Of a stretch of DNA of 64,000 nt, positions 10,571-23,328 are shown piece after piece. The stretch lies in contig WBMZ01010150.1 in the NCBI GenBank assembly GCA_013400975.1, positions 1 to 64,000 on the forward strand, given 5' to 3'. Source of the stretch: Atrichornis clamosus. Taxonomy: Eukaryota; Chordata; Aves; Passeriformes; Menuridae. A program made the position numbers and the translations under genes. The notes below the pieces were generated by a model. The model was not told the DNA's origin, searched no databases, and saw only the letters and a program-made list of their open reading frames with translations. Positions within the stretch are counted from its first letter, which is position 1; each line of letters starts with the position of its first letter.

Positions 10571-13500
10571 CAACCCTCAAATTAGGACAAAAATGTGCAT
10601 TGCACAGCCTGGTAAGTAAGAACTCATCTATCCAAAATGGATAGGAAACACATTGGTGTTTGGAAGTCGAGAGGCACAGATTTCTAAGACTCCTTTGAAC
10701 CTTAACTTTCTTTGAGTTTCACCTCCCAGCTGTTTATTTTCCATCCAGTGGAGCTCAGGTGGCTGCTGGGATGCTGCAGAGTGTGCAGAGCCAGGGCTTG
10801 TCCTGTGCCAGGCTGTGGGATGGGTCTGGAGCCCAATGTCAGCCACTCCGTGCCACAGGCCTTAAAAACAGAGCCTGGGAACAGGGCAAACTGGGAGCTG
10901 TTGCCATGGTTTCTGCCCATTCCAAACTGCCTGGCAATCCAGCTGCTCCCACGTGTGCTTCCTGTGGTTTCTATCTAATGCTTGTATCCTAAGAATGTTC
11001 ATTATTCCTGGGCCATGCAGGGAGCTCCTGTGTGTCTCAGGCAGAGCAGGGAAGCAGAATCAGGGCTGCCAGGGAAAACCTCATGTAGTTCTGTGCTTTC
11101 CCTTCCATGCTTGTCCATAAACCCATGAAAATCTCCAGTCCTTAGTGGTTGTCAGTCCCTTGGGGTAGAATTTAAGGTGTTGGCAATAACCACCACCATC
11201 CACGGCCCGTGGGCACTTTGGAAGTGCAGTAAAGCTGAAATCAGCCAGGACCTGTCAGCTGTGGGCTCCTGCCTCTGCACTTCACCTGAGCAAGAGGAAG
11301 TGGAGCCTCTCTTTGCCCAAAACCAGGAAATAAATGCATCTTTGTCCAGTCCTCTAGAGTGGAGAAGTCTGTGTTTGAGAGCCAGTGGCTGCTCCCAGAA
11401 TCACCAGTGCTCCGTTTTCCCGCTCCCAGTCCCTCGAAACAGCCGAGCTGGAGGGAGGGCAGGATGACAGGGCTCTTGTGCCACAGCAGATCTCCCCTGC
11501 TTGCATATTTCCTCCAAGCCCTCCCAAATATCCCTGGTTGCCAGGTCTCCAGCCTGAAGTGGGGTTAGTGTTAGTGCTAATAGTCAAGGGTCCAATAATT
11601 CTTCCACTTCCAAAAGTCTATTATAATTTTTCAAATAAATCACCCTTTAAAGTACTTTTCGCAAATTGCTTCCCTAAAGAGCTGTCAAAAGAAGCTTTTA
11701 ACACTTTAAAAATCTAGAGAGTGAGTACCAATAACAACCAAACTTAGCTGTAAGATTAGGAGCACTTCTTAACTTTTTCCTCATTGTTTTTAAGCCTGAA
11801 GTCACTCTCCCACAGTTTTGTACTTTTCCCATTCCTTAATGTTTCTCAGCAATGTGCAGAAGCTCTTAAATAAGAATTTCATCTTAGCTGTGGTGAAGAA
11901 TTTTTTGTCTCTGAATACCAAAATGTTTTTTCTTCAAATATTTTCCTGGACCTTTAATAAGATCTCCCTGTTTCTGTCAGAGGGTCAGAGTTTAAGGGGC
12001 CATATCAGCATTTATAGAATTATATACCTGTCGTTAAAAGAGAAATCCAAAGGACTTGATTTTTTAATACAGTAAAATATATTTGATGTAGCACAGAAAT
12101 CTTGTCACTTGGTATTTTACCTGTAGAGCACAAAGATTCACCAAATTTTGCTAGACTGTTTCTAAGGGTGAGAGTTATGAATTTACTGCAGCTGGAACTA
12201 AATGGGGTTGTGGGCAGAGATAGGCTCAAAGGAGAATGTGCTTTTTGACTGTCAGAATTTGAAAAATAATCCCAGATCTGAATTAAAAACTGGAAGGAAA
12301 AATGAGGAATGGTAAACAGCAAATTTGAATTCTTTCCCTTGAGCTCTACTTGCATTTTGGGTCAAAAGTTCGTGCAACCACAGAGTGGTGGTAGCTGCAA
12401 GGTAACAGAGGCAGTGATTTGGCAAAGGGAGGTTCCCTTGCCTCTCCAGAAATGTAGTGGTGCCAGTGTCTGTTTGTTTCATGCCAAACACATTTTAGGA
12501 ACATAATGTCATTTCTGGAGTCATTGGATTTGAAAATAAGAGGACATTTAGAGATCTGAAACCAAATTCTTGGAAAGAGATGGTTACTCTCCACCTCCAC
12601 TGGGAAGCCAAGTATTTAATTAGGTTTCATTTCACAGGAGGTGGTCCAGTCATTTTAAATGTCTCCAAGTCACATGTTGAACTGCCAAGCTTTTTTAGGA
12701 GCTTTTTTAAAGAGAAAACCTTTCTGGATTTGGATTTGGGGAGTTTATCCTAGAAAATTGAACTTGTTTGCAAGACCTTGTTTCTGGAGGTTGGTGCGGG
12801 GTGTCAGTGCCAGGCTGGGAAGTTTAATGCTGCGGTTCCAGAACCCCGAGTCCCTGGAATTTTTCCATACTTTTTGTGAAGCATGGCCAACTATTGTGTT
12901 GTCCCCTCAGGATTAGCACAAGTGTCTATTTCTGGTGATGAGTGGAGAAGACTTATTTCATAAATGCTCCCCTTATCTCGAGGCACATGGTGAGTGCCCT
13001 CATCTCGTTTCCATGGAGACTTAGGTCCACCTAATTAAGACAAGAATTAAAATGTGATTTTTCTGAAGACTTTAGGAAAATGTGGCACCAGGCCATCAGA
13101 TAAACACTGTGTGTTCTTCTGAATTCTGAAAAAGTTCAGAAAGTGCAGCTGAAATTTTCAAGCCTTGGGACAATTTGGAAAGGGGAAAAAGTCAGCTCTC
13201 GCCCTAAGTCCCTGCCAGCATTGGGAGACAGTTGTTTATGAAAGTTGCAGTGTATCATTTCTGAGGGAAATGGGTTTGTTTAGTACTGCTCTAATTGTGA
13301 TGCTGGAGAAGTTTTATGTGTGGGGAGAAGCTGGTCAGCATTCTATGCCTAGAAATGTTTTCAGCCAGCCTTTGAAATGTCTATTCCAAAGGCACTCTCC
13401 AAAAATCATTTCTTATAAACGAAGCTGGCCGAGGGAAGGAGAGGCTTTGGAGCAGGAGGGCCCAAGTTCCTGTGGTGCATGGCAGGGATTGCAGCTCTCT

Positions 13501-13597
13501 GCTGTGAGCAGGGCAGAACACACACCCCTGTCAGCTGCCCCTGCCCAGGTTGGGCCTGGCTTGGCTCTTTTGGTTCACTTTGTCCACGTCACACCTG

Positions 13598-13860
13598 GGA
13601 CAGCACCAGGGAACGGCTGGAGCTGGGCCAGGGCGGCTCGGGCTGGAGAGCAGGAAAAGGTTCTTCTTCCCCCAGAGGGTGCTGGGCACTGACCAGGCTC
13701 CCCAGGGAATGGGCACGGCCCCAAGGCTGCCAGAGCTCCAGGAGCCTTTGGACAGCGCTCCCAGGGACAGGGGGGGATTGTTGGGGTGTCTGTGCAGGGC
13801 CAGGAGCTGGGCTCTGATCCTTGGGCTCCCTCCTAACTGAGGATATTCTGCCACTCTGTG
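13598..13860 (+). mobile_element. CR1 LINE fragment, subfamily A, in the 10-kb intron
   Basis: It starts at GGGACAGCACCAGGGAACGG and ends with GAGGATATTCTGCCACTCTG, a mutated 3' tail. Bases 13,610-13,810 are almost the exact complement of the minus-strand copy at 26,792-26,992, with about five substitutions and one indel by eye. This matters for pairing in the FBXW11 pre-mRNA. Confidence 0.88.
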
Positions 13861-16800
13861 AACTTTGTATTTTTCATGGTGGTGTGCATAGACTTAGTTA
13901 TTGTCTCCAATGGAACCTAAAAGGTGCAATAATTTTGTTTTTCAGCAGCATTATTTTTGTCAGGTGTTGTGTATAGTCAGATGCACGTGTCACTGAAGTG
14001 CCTCAGAGGACCTGTCTGTCTTTTCATTGATATTGGCTTGTATTTTTAAGATTTTCTCTCCAGGTCTGGCAGTTACAGCAGTTACTTCTCCATTGCTTTG
14101 GTGGTGAATCCATTTAATGTCTGTATTTATCGATGTTGCACCTGTAACATAAAAGCTTGAAATTTTGGTCTTAGGTGTGTTAGTTTATGGAATTTGGTGG
14201 AAATGAGGATCTTTTAAGAGAAAACCAGCCGGAGCCATCAGTGTGTGTCACTGTGCTCATGGCAGTTGCCGAGGTGACAAAGATTCCCTTCAGCAGGTGC
14301 TCCCTGGAATCCTTTTGGGCTCCTGTGCTTCGAGGCTGTGTTTGCAGAGGGGCTTGGTGGGCAGGATGGATCTTTCAGGGAAGAGCAGCTTTCTCCATCT
14401 GCATCATCCTGTTCCAGGGACTCCTGAGTGGGAGTGGATTCTTTACTCCTTATCTGGGGAAGCAGAACAACTGATGGCAGGTCTGGCCAGCACAGATCCA
14501 CAAACAAGCACAGGGATGAGGTGCAGCTCCACTTTGAGCCATCACTGTCTCTCATGTCCTTTCTCAGTGGTGTATTCTGCGTCCCTCAGCACGTTAGGCA
14601 TTCCCACCACCCTGGGCAGTGAGACAGTTCTAATGCTGAGTGTTCTTTAGGTCTGAAAGTGCAGTTTATGTTGCGTTTTTAATCTGATCTGCCTCAGCTG
14701 GTCTAACAGCACTTTGACACTTAGAAAACACGGTGTGTTTCCCTCAGGCTTGATTCAGTGGTCAGTATTACACTGCCACCTTTCTCCCAAAGTGATTCCT
14801 ATATTCCTTGCTTGTCAGTAGTGTTTAATGCAGTTTGTCCAAGTCTTCCCTTCCTCTGGAAGATATCAGCATATTCCCCTGCCCACACTGAGCTCACTCA
14901 GCATTGTAAGGTCAATCTTTCAAAATGTGGCTTTAGAAAGGGCTCAGCAAAGCTGCAGCAAGGCACAGGGACAGTTGTGGGCCTTGGAGCAGCTCCATAC
15001 TTAGAGCATCAATCCCATGCAGAGAGGGTCCACACTCCCTCAGTTTGCATTGACACATCTGGATCTTACCTAAGCAGCTGCAAACATCAGGAACTTAAGT
15101 CTCTAATTCTGGCCAGAGACTTGCTAGGAAAAGCTCCCGTTTCCTTTTGGTCTAGAGTTGCTTAGATTTTTGGACTTTGCTGTTTATGTTTGGCTGAGTC
15201 AAGCCAAAAATCCACCTCTGCAGAGACCTTCTGGGGATCAGCCCAAGCCTTGGAGGGAGTGAACATCACGTGGCCTTTCTGCTTCAGGCTGATGCAGAGA
15301 CTGCCAAAGCTCTTTGCCCCTTGCTGTCTAACAGCACTTTGGAGACCCAGCAGTGAATTCCAGAGTCAAGCCAGGATCTAGGGAATCCTTATTCAAGAGC
15401 TTGTTGCTGGTTTTCCCCCCTAATGGTTGTAGCATCCTCAGAGAGTCCAAGAGAGGAAAGACCTCAAAGGTGCAGAGAACCCTGTGCCATGGCCGAGCTG
15501 TCATTTTGTCTTTGCTCATCAAACCCTCTTAACTTCATCACGAATGAATTATTAAGCCCTGTCTACCCTGCTGACATAAGTTCAGTTGTTTCTGCCATTC
15601 CTCTGCCATGGTCAGGAGGGATTTTCATTTTTCCCTTTGAAGAAAGCATGAGAAGAACAAAGGTTTGGGTTTTAATTGCCTAATGCGTCAGGAGAAATCC
15701 CTACATACGTAACAAATGTGGATGTTCCTTTTTCTTTGTCCTGCCCCATTTGTCCTGCAGCAGAATTGTGTATTCAGAGAGAACAGAAACTCCTTGGTTT
15801 ATGGGATTAAGATAAACCCACTTACTCTGCAATAACATTCACAAGGATAAAAATGCAATTGTTAGCCAGGGAACTGAACACAGTGTACGTTATCCAATGG
15901 GAAAAAAACCGCTGTTCCTAGTAGATTATCCTGAACACTTCCAATGTATAGTTAATGTTCCAGCTGTTAATCCAGATGAATTGCATCTTTTTTCACCGTT
16001 CATCTTTGTACCAGTGAATATATTCTGGCATGGTCCAGGCTTGGCTATACCTCTACCTCTTGGACTATTTTCTATTTGTACTTTTCTCACTAAATGCCTT
16101 TTTTTTTTCCCCAATCCATTTCTGCACCACTTCCGCTGCCAAGTGGCTCTCCTGCTGTGGCAAATGCTTTGGCAAATGCTCAGTCTTTATCCCTTGTATG
16201 TCCAGATTTTGTTGGTTGTACAGCATTTGTGAGCTCCTTGCTGCTGTTGCTCTGGTGAGCTTTTAGGAGAGTGTGAGAAACTGGGGGTGTGAAAGAAGGA
16301 GCCAGTGTTCTGCTTTTAACTGGGAAATCCAAACTCAGGATTGGCAAGCGAGACTTTTGAGGGGATCTGTAGAAAACACAGTATTGGGGTTGGATATATT
16401 GGTGTTGGTTTGGAACCATAACTATGCAAATAAACCGTGGGACTCTTCATCCCTGACTCCCTGCTGCTTGTGAGAGTCCATAAACACGGTGGTCTCCTCA
16501 CCCCTCATCCCTGCCATCCTCCCTGCTCGGTGTATCCAGTTAGGAAGGTATCTCCTGGAAGGAGGTTGCAGATGAAGACTTTCACTGACTGCACCATGGA
16601 GCAACAACCAGGAATTCCCTGCAGCAGAAGCTTTCATGTGGTTGCCAGTGCTGTATGAACCATGTTCCTCTTGGAGGGTCCCCCAGACCTGCCCACCCAC
16701 TCAGTCGTACTCAGTCATCTCAAATGTTATTTCCCTGTGTGTGCACATCTGGTTTCACTCTGCTGCCCAGTGCTGCTGTACATTCTGTGTCTCGTGGCTG

Positions 16801-19081
16801 CTTTCCCAGCCTCCCAGGAATTCACGCAGCCTAAGGGGATTTTACAAGCTCTCCAAAAACAGGCACTGTTTTTCCACAGTAGCCACACCGTATAATGGCC
16901 AAGTGGAATGACATCTATTCACAGAATTAAAATGTGCACCTGTGTGTGACTTCCTGCCCTCACAGAGCTACACATCACACTTGAGCTCCCTTTGTTTGAA
17001 GCCAGCACATAAAGGGAAGTGATGGGGAGTAGCTTCCTATAGTGAACGTGTAGGATCAAGCCAGCTCATGTCCCGAGTGTCTGGTGAGCAAACTTTCACT
17101 GACTGCTGTCCTGTTTGGGAAGCTGTGACCAGCAGCATTTCGAGTTTGTGGTGTTCCTGATGCGTTCTGTAGCTGTTGGGAGTCGCTGTCCCAGGAGCTG
17201 GAGTGTGGAAGTGCTCACAGCGTGTTTGAGCACTCACAGCTGATCTGGCACGTGCTCTGTGCAACTGCTTAGGGCAGACCTTTCCAAGGGCTGTGCTGTG
17301 GGGAAGCTCTCTCTTAAGGCTACTCAGAATTGAATATCTGAACATAAATAGTGTCTAAAACTATTTCAGTTGGCTGGCTCGGATCTCTGATGCTTTATCT
17401 CCCGTGTCTCATGTTGCTGTTGCATATTTAAATTTCCTGCCCTCAGATCTGTAGTTATGTTGGTTCATGCTGTTAATGCCTGCAGTCCTCTCCTGTTTCC
17501 GAGGGTCACCTCTGGAGCAGCAGAGGAGTTGATGAGCTGCCAACCCTGCCCTTCTAGCCCAGATAATAAATCTTGGGATAAAGCTTGAGAACTGCCTGTC
17601 CTTCCCCCTCCAGCCCTCCATTCCATGCTGAGTAGGGAGCATAATGAGCTGGGCTGTTCCCTCCAAGGCTGAAGCAGGGCAGTGGCAGGTTTGAGTTCCC
17701 AGTCTGACAATCAGCAGTGCTTTGGCTGACCAGGAAAGCTGATTCCAAACTGACAGGCTCACTATCCTAATTTCATTAGCTTCCCCACCAAATTGGAAGG
17801 AAATGAGAAGGGATGAGTGGCTTGTCAGCTGCTCCTCTAGAAGGATCTCTTGGTATTTATGATTTAGACAAATTCCTGGGGCACATCAGGTTTGTATTAT
17901 GGTTGTGTATAATTCTCTCCAAATTGCATAATGGGAGACAATTGAAGGAGCAAATGCATGGAAAACAACAGTTTTCCCTTGAAGCAGACACGTTTTCCTA
18001 GAATTGGGATGTCACAGTCACACTGCACTTCTGTCTGTAGGAAGGGTTCAGTCAGTTTTAGTCTTGGAGGAGCTGCAGAGGTGCCTGCTACTGCTTTGGA
18101 AGTTAGAATTATAGGATTCTATAATAAATATGCTTTTCCAAACAAACTGACAGTCTGTCAGCTTCTCCTCAGGTTTCCATGCAGTATCTGGGGGGAATCC
18201 CAGGGAAATGGCCAAACAGATGGCCTGTTCTGGTGCCTGTACTGGAAGGTGAAAGCATCCCAGCGTGTCCAGGTGCTGCAGGTGTAGGCCTGGAGTTCTG
18301 TGCACAGATTCTCTTATGGTTGTTGTTAGGAACTTCCTGTCCCAAACCCCACATTTCTTTGAAACCAGCATTGGTTATCTAACAAGAAGTAAAGCTGAGT
18401 AAGACCTGAAAACTGTGAAATAGTGAAATAGTTTGCAGCTTTTTAAGACATGTCAGGTCTCTTTCCTTATTATCTCTCAGATTGAACATGTTGAGAATTA
18501 CCCTTCCACAGATTTTAAGGAGTGGGGAGGGAAAGCAAGTTTGGATTATTTGAAACCTTGTTGTTCCCATTCAGTTTTATTTTTATCAGGTTTTAAGGTG
18601 CTTAGAGAAGGGTTTCGTATCCCAAAATCCTTTTCTAAGGAGTGTAACTACAATTAATGGCTGAGCAGGGGAAAGAAAGATCCAGGGAATCCCATCACCC
18701 ACCTGTGGGACTCAGCAGTTCTGTGCTGTGGGTCACTCAGGTGAGGCTGAACAAGGCACGTGTGAGCTCCTGGTCTCATCTTTGCTGCTTAGGTTGGCTG
18801 GGGGAAACCTAAAGGTTCTGAAATGTATCTCTGTAATATAAATTCTCATTAAGGTTGGTTAACCATCATTTACGCCGCTAAACACAGCTTTTGTCATGAC
18901 AAATTGTAGAAGTGCTAATTCTAATTCACTGTGGTTTGTGTGCATTCTTTGGGGGCAGGAGAAAAGATTTGTTTTATATCCTTCAAACTGAAGGATGGCT
19001 TGTGTAAAAGTGGGAAGCTGGGGCTGTGTGGGCATGGTCCTGCTCCAGCCTCCAAAGCACCTGTTTTTCCCCTCATGTCAG

Positions 19082-19219
19082 ACTATAGAATCCAACTGGA
19101 GGTGTGGGAGGCACAACTTGCAGAGGATCCAGTGCCGCTCCGAGAACAGCAAAGGGGTCTACTGTTTACAGTATGATGATGAGAAGATCATCAGTGGCCT
19201 ACGAGATAACTCCATTAAG
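19082..19219 (+). CDS. FBXW11: FBXW11 coding exon, end of linker and start of WD40 blade 1
   Basis: This exon encodes [18 protein letters not shown] through [10 protein letters not shown], 46 codons in phase 0 at both ends. The acceptor is CATGTCAG and the donor GTAAGC. It completes the linker ([11 protein letters not shown]) and starts blade 1 of the propeller. Two degron-contact positions of human beta-TrCP1 are present: the Tyr of GVYC (Tyr271 equivalent, codon 19,160-19,162) and the Arg of GLRD (Arg285 equivalent, codon 19,202-19,204). [14 protein letters not shown] matches the FBXW11 rather than the BTRC version of this segment. Confidence 0.97.
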
Positions 19220-20296
19220 GTAAGCTCTGCTCCTAGTCCTTTCCCTCCAGGAAAGTGGAGTTCTGCCCTGGGAAGCTCCCTGTTTGCCTTGGTTTCCGTT
19301 GTCTCCTCATGGGACAGTGTTTGTGTGTGGTTGGTGAGGGTGGGATGTGAAGTCTGTGTGTGCCCCTGTCCTTAGCTGTGACTCTTGTCATTGCCAGGAG
19401 TTTCCTTCCATGCTAGCAGGTCGCTTCCATGTTTATCCTGTGTGGGCCTTCCTTTGGCCAGACAGGATTTAATCTCATGGTGGTTGGTTATTTCACTGTT
19501 CTCTCAAAAACTTGCATCAAGTCTTCCTTAAAGCCCACAGACGGGACAGACTTCTCATGGAATCTCTGGTTTTCCTCCTTCCTTCACAGTTGTGACCATG
19601 TTCAAGTCTTGGATCCATGTTCTTGATCTTGACAAGCCATTTATCCTTCTTGTTTTTAACAGATTTGGGACAAAACAAGCTTGGAATGTTTGAAAGTATT
19701 AACGGGACATACTGGCTCAGTTCTTTGTCTGCAATATGATGAAAGAGTCATTGTAACTGGATCTTCAGATTCTACAGTGAGGTGAGTGCTAAGATTTTGC
19801 ACAAATTTAAGTATCATGGCTGGGAATGTTTGCAATAGTCTCTAAATATCAGAAAGCATCCCTAATTTGAATGTGATACTACTATTCCAGAAGCAAGATA
19901 TTCATACTTGGCAAAGCATTGTATTAAATAATTTTTTTCCACATCGATCTCATTTTTTTAGCATTAAGAATTTTGGAGGAATATAACCTGAGTGATTTGA
20001 GGCATATCCTGAAGTTTTAGAGTGACTGACAGCCAGCTAGAGAATAATTTCTTCATTTAGGGTTTCTTGTACTACCTTCCGACATCTTGTTGTTGTGGCT
20101 GTTATTGAAGGGGTGTTCAGTACCTATGGAGCACTGTCTGGCTGCAATTCTGCTGGTAGTGAGGACACTTCCCCAAGCTCTGCCATGGATTAAACAGGCA
20201 GAGAACTCTCCCTTAGAGACTGGAGCAGACTTGTGCATGTTTATACCCTGCAGAGCCATCATCCTTCATTGGGGATAAAACTCTTTTCTCCCGCAG
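19220..20296 (+). other. FBXW11: FBXW11 short introns between 19,220 and 20,296
   Basis: Two short introns, 19,220-19,662 (443 bases) and 19,782-20,296 (515 bases), flank the exon at 19,663-19,781. Both hold unique sequence and no recognised element. Confidence 0.9.
19663..19781 (+). CDS. FBXW11: FBXW11 coding exon, WD40 blades 1-2
   Basis: The exon opens with [13 protein letters not shown], which closes blade 1 with its WD dipeptide, and continues through most of blade 2 (GH dipeptide in LTGHTGSV, then GSSDSTV). The acceptor is TTTTTAACAG and the donor GTGAGT; it is 119 bp, ending with two bases (AG) of a split Arg codon. The serines equivalent to beta-TrCP1 Ser309 (codon 19,717-19,719) and Ser325 (codon 19,765-19,767), which hydrogen-bond the degron phosphates, are both there. 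Confidence 0.97.
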
Positions 20297-20546
20297 AGTT
20301 TGGGATGTAAATACAGGGGAAGTTCTGAACACGCTGATCCACCACAATGAGGCAGTGCTTCATTTGAGGTTCAGCAATGGCTTGATGGTGACGTGCTCCA
20401 AGGACAGATCCATTGCTGTGTGGGACATGGCATCCCCCACTGACATCACCCTGCGCCGGGTCCTGGTGGGGCACCGCGCCGCCGTCAACGTCGTGGACTT
20501 CGATGACAAGTACATCGTGTCAGCCTCGGGGGACAGGACCATCAAA
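20297..20546 (+). CDS. FBXW11: FBXW11 coding exon, WD40 blades 2-4
   Basis: This is the longest coding exon in the window, 250 bp: one base finishing Arg, then 83 codons. It encodes [13 protein letters not shown] through GDRTIK, ending blade 2, covering blade 3 ([19 protein letters not shown]) and most of blade 4 ([19 protein letters not shown]). The acceptor is TCTCCCGCAG and the donor GTAAGC. The equivalents of Leu351 (EAVL) and Asn394 (AVN) of beta-TrCP1 are present. Its second half is distinctly GC-rich at third codon positions compared with the AT-rich flanking introns, as is common for constrained avian exons. The segment MASPTD carries Pro where I recall Ala in mammalian FBXW11; this is a recollection and was not checked. 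Confidence 0.97.
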
Positions 20547-21634
20547 GTAAGCTGGCAGAGCCCTGGCCCAGGGCTGCTCCCAAGCCAGGAAAGCCTGGGA
20601 GCATTCCTCAGCTTGGAGCAGGTTCTGAGGGGCTCAGGAGCAGTTCTGGGCCTGTGCCTTTCCCGTACATTCAGTGAGCGCCGTCCTCTCGCTGCCTCTT
20701 GGTGTCTCTGGGCACGTAACTGTGCCTGGATATTTTTGTGACTTCTGTTGTACAACTGCAGAAAAGCAAAGCCTGTTTGCTGTTCAAACTCTGCTCTTGA
20801 GATTGGTTGGTTTGTTAAATGTGGCACATTTTGTGCCTTTTTCTAGTGGTATTTTTAATTTCACTTGGCAGTTCTGTCCAGACATGAAATTCAGCAGTGC
20901 CTCTCCTCACCACACCTTCTCAGCAGTTCAGCCAGGCTGTGCCATGTTTGAAGGATTCAGAGGCTGTATTTGAAGGCTGTTACATACCAGAAGATTTGAG
21001 TTACCCAGAGTGTACTAATATAACAAAGGCATTTCCACCCTGCCCTCCCTGAACCAGAGCTGCCTTAGCCTGGGCCAAGAGGCTCTTGGCAGTTTCATGT
21101 CCAAATCTCTGCCAGAGATCCTGCTGCACTCTGTGTTGGAAAGTGAGCCACTTGATACTCTGCATTACAACTTCAATTACAGTTCATTAAAAACGGGCAA
21201 AGTTGATTGATTCCTTTAATGTTAAGAAAGAAACAGCCACCAAACTTAAAGGCCTTGTTTGGACTTTCTCTTACTAGTAGCCTGCTAGTAACTTCTTTGG
21301 TAAAAAAAGTGGGAGTGTTGTGTATGTGATAACTCCCACTTTTAAAAATGATTCTTAACTTCCAAGATTCAAGTATAATCAAATTTTGGAAATTATTTGG
21401 GGCAGTCTCTGCCACCCAAAAATATTTTATATACAACCCCTCAGCTCTTCTCAGTGCTACAGCAGTGCCTGTCACTGCTGTGTCCCCACTGGTGCCCGGA
21501 ACCTGCTGTGTGGGGTTTCATTCCTTTTGTCCAGCAGAGCTCAGCCTCGGGCCTCTTCTGTGTGTGAATTGACTGCTGTTGCATGCAGAAGCCTTGTTTG
21601 GTGTGGCTCTGAGGGGTGTTTGTCCCGTGTGCAG
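20547..21634 (+). other. FBXW11: FBXW11 intron before the blade 4-5 exon
   Basis: A 1,088-base phase-0 intron, GTAAGC to GCAG. No repeat or additional gene was seen. Confidence 0.9.
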
Positions 21635-21753
21635 GTGTGGAGCACCAGCACGTGCGAGTTTGTGCGGACCCTGAACGGGCACAAGCGTGGCATCGCCTGC
21701 CTGCAGTACCGGGACCGCCTCGTGGTCAGCGGCTCCTCAGACAACACCATCAG
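21635..21753 (+). CDS. FBXW11: FBXW11 coding exon, WD40 blades 4-5
   Basis: It encodes [13 protein letters not shown] through GSSDNTI plus two bases of a split Arg codon (119 bp). It closes blade 4 and carries blade 5 ([12 protein letters not shown]). The acceptor is CCCGTGTGCAG and the donor GTGGGT. Degron-pocket residues equivalent to beta-TrCP1 Arg431 (codon 21,686-21,688), Gly432, Ala434 and Ser448 (codon 21,737-21,739) are all present. The VWSTSTC reading, with Ser after Trp, fits FBXW11; BTRC has Asn there. Confidence 0.97.
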
Positions 21754-22261
21754 GTGGGTGCCTCGACCTACCTGCTGCCTGGGTGGAGCAGCATCCTTTT
21801 CACCTGAAAACAACATTTCCCCAGCCTTTGATGCTGCAAAACTTCCTTGCCATTGGAGATGATGATTTATGAACGGGACTTATCTCGGTGTGACAGTAAA
21901 CATATCACAACTCCACGAAAGAGTGGGACATGGAGGTTTCAAAGTGAACAAAACTCTTTATCTTCTGCTATATCCCCTTGTCTTCTGCTTGAGGAGGTGG
22001 AGAAGACATTTCTCACTGGTTTTCTTATTTCCCGAACCTCTAATCAACGGTTTGCAGAGAACAGAAGAAAGTGTGGTAGAATTTCTCAGAATAACACATA
22101 TCTGAGCTTTAGTTGCATATAATTTAGCATGACTGCATTAATTTTGATACACTGCAGCTGCTCTGAATGCCTTTTTAAAGCAAACTACACAATACCTCCC
22201 ACAGCAAATCAATCTTAACCCCTGGGTGAGGGACTGAGACTTTGTCCTGTGTTCTCCTCAG

Positions 22262-22372
22262 GCTCTGGGACATTGAGTGTGGTGCCTGTTTGAGAGTATT
22301 AGAAGGCCACGAAGAGCTGGTTCGATGCATCAGGTTCGACAACAAGAGGATTGTTAGTGGAGCCTATGATGG
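22262..22372 (+). CDS. FBXW11: FBXW11 coding exon, WD40 blades 5-6
   Basis: It encodes [18 protein letters not shown] through SGAYD and the first two bases of a split Gly codon (111 bp). It closes blade 5 and carries blade 6. The acceptor is TTCTCCTCAG and the donor GTATGT. The Leu and Arg of EELVRC match beta-TrCP1 Leu472 and Arg474; Arg474 (here codon 22,323-22,325) contacts the phosphodegron in the human structure. Confidence 0.97.
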
Positions 22373-23249
22373 GTATGTTTGAAAAATGATGCCTTTCTTA
22401 GCAGAGCATTTTCTGAAAGCCCCTGAGCCTTGTGTTCCCTGGGTGGGGGTTCTCTCCTGGTTTAGCGGATGGATGTGTGTACCTGAGTGGCTTCTGCTAA
22501 AACACTTCATCACAGCAGGCTGCAGGTTTAAATAGTCAAGAAGTTGCTTTTGTGGTGCTCCTTAGCACACTCCTAATTGTGTTATCACTCAAATTTGACT
22601 TTCTGTAGTAAGCAAACTTTGATTTGGCTGAAGGGACATTCCTTTGTTTCTTCCCTCAGGGATCCCTCCTTGCCAGGTCCTGTGTGCTTAGAGTAGTTCA
22701 AACTTTCTATTTTTATAAGGCAGCACATGGCAAGTGTTTATTATGAGTGTTAATTTTTGTTGTGGGGCTCTCAGGAGTCTTCAGTGACTGTTTCTGTGGG
22801 GCTGAGGACAGGAGCCCCCCTGAGCACCTCTGTCTTGCTCAGTGTCTGCAGTGCATGGTGGATTCATGGCAGGTTACATCCATGGCCAACTTCTCTATTT
22901 CTCTCTCTGCCTGGATAGCAGAGTTACTGACAACAATCCTAGAACTGTGTTTGTCTGTATTTGGGGTCAGTGTCCCTGGGATTGGCTGTCCCAGCCTCAT
23001 TCCCACATTCCAGAGGGGTTTGTGTGTGGATTGTCAGCTTGTCTGTCACAACCATCACAAAGCCATCACTGGATTTGCTGCTGCAAAGAAACACAAAATT
23101 ACAAGGTGGAGCATTAGTGCTTCTTAAAATTTACTAGATCCTGAGGGACTAGCTGTAGGGAAAACTTGGCAAGCTTTCCAGGGCTCTGATATTATTTTCT
23201 ATGCTTTTTCTTGAAACAGTGCTTTCATAATGATTTTCTTCTCTTGTAG

Positions 23250-23328
23250 GAAAATTAAAGTTTGGGACTTGCAAGCTGCTCTTGACCCTCGTGCCCCAGC
23301 AAGTACATTGTGCTTGCGTACGTTAGTG
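23250..23328 (+). CDS. FBXW11: FBXW11 coding exon, WD40 blade 6 to 7 connection
   Basis: A short 79 bp exon that finishes the split Gly and encodes [18 protein letters not shown] through LRTLV. It closes blade 6 and gives the characteristic insert before blade 7. The acceptor is CTTCTCTTGTAG and the donor [17 protein letters not shown] is FBXW11-like; BTRC reads [11 protein letters not shown] as I recall. Confidence 0.96.

Larger units (their letters stand above)
9037..19081 (+). other. FBXW11: FBXW11 10-kb intron before the WD40 exons
   Basis: A phase-0 intron of 10,045 bases, the longest fully contained in the window. It carries one clear CR1 fragment (about 13,598-13,860, + strand) and a short AT-rich direct repeat (10,518-10,570). 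The rest, roughly 9,040-10,500, 10,575-13,590 and 13,865-19,080, is unique non-coding sequence with no exon, RNA gene or clear regulatory motif that I can defend. Confidence 0.9.
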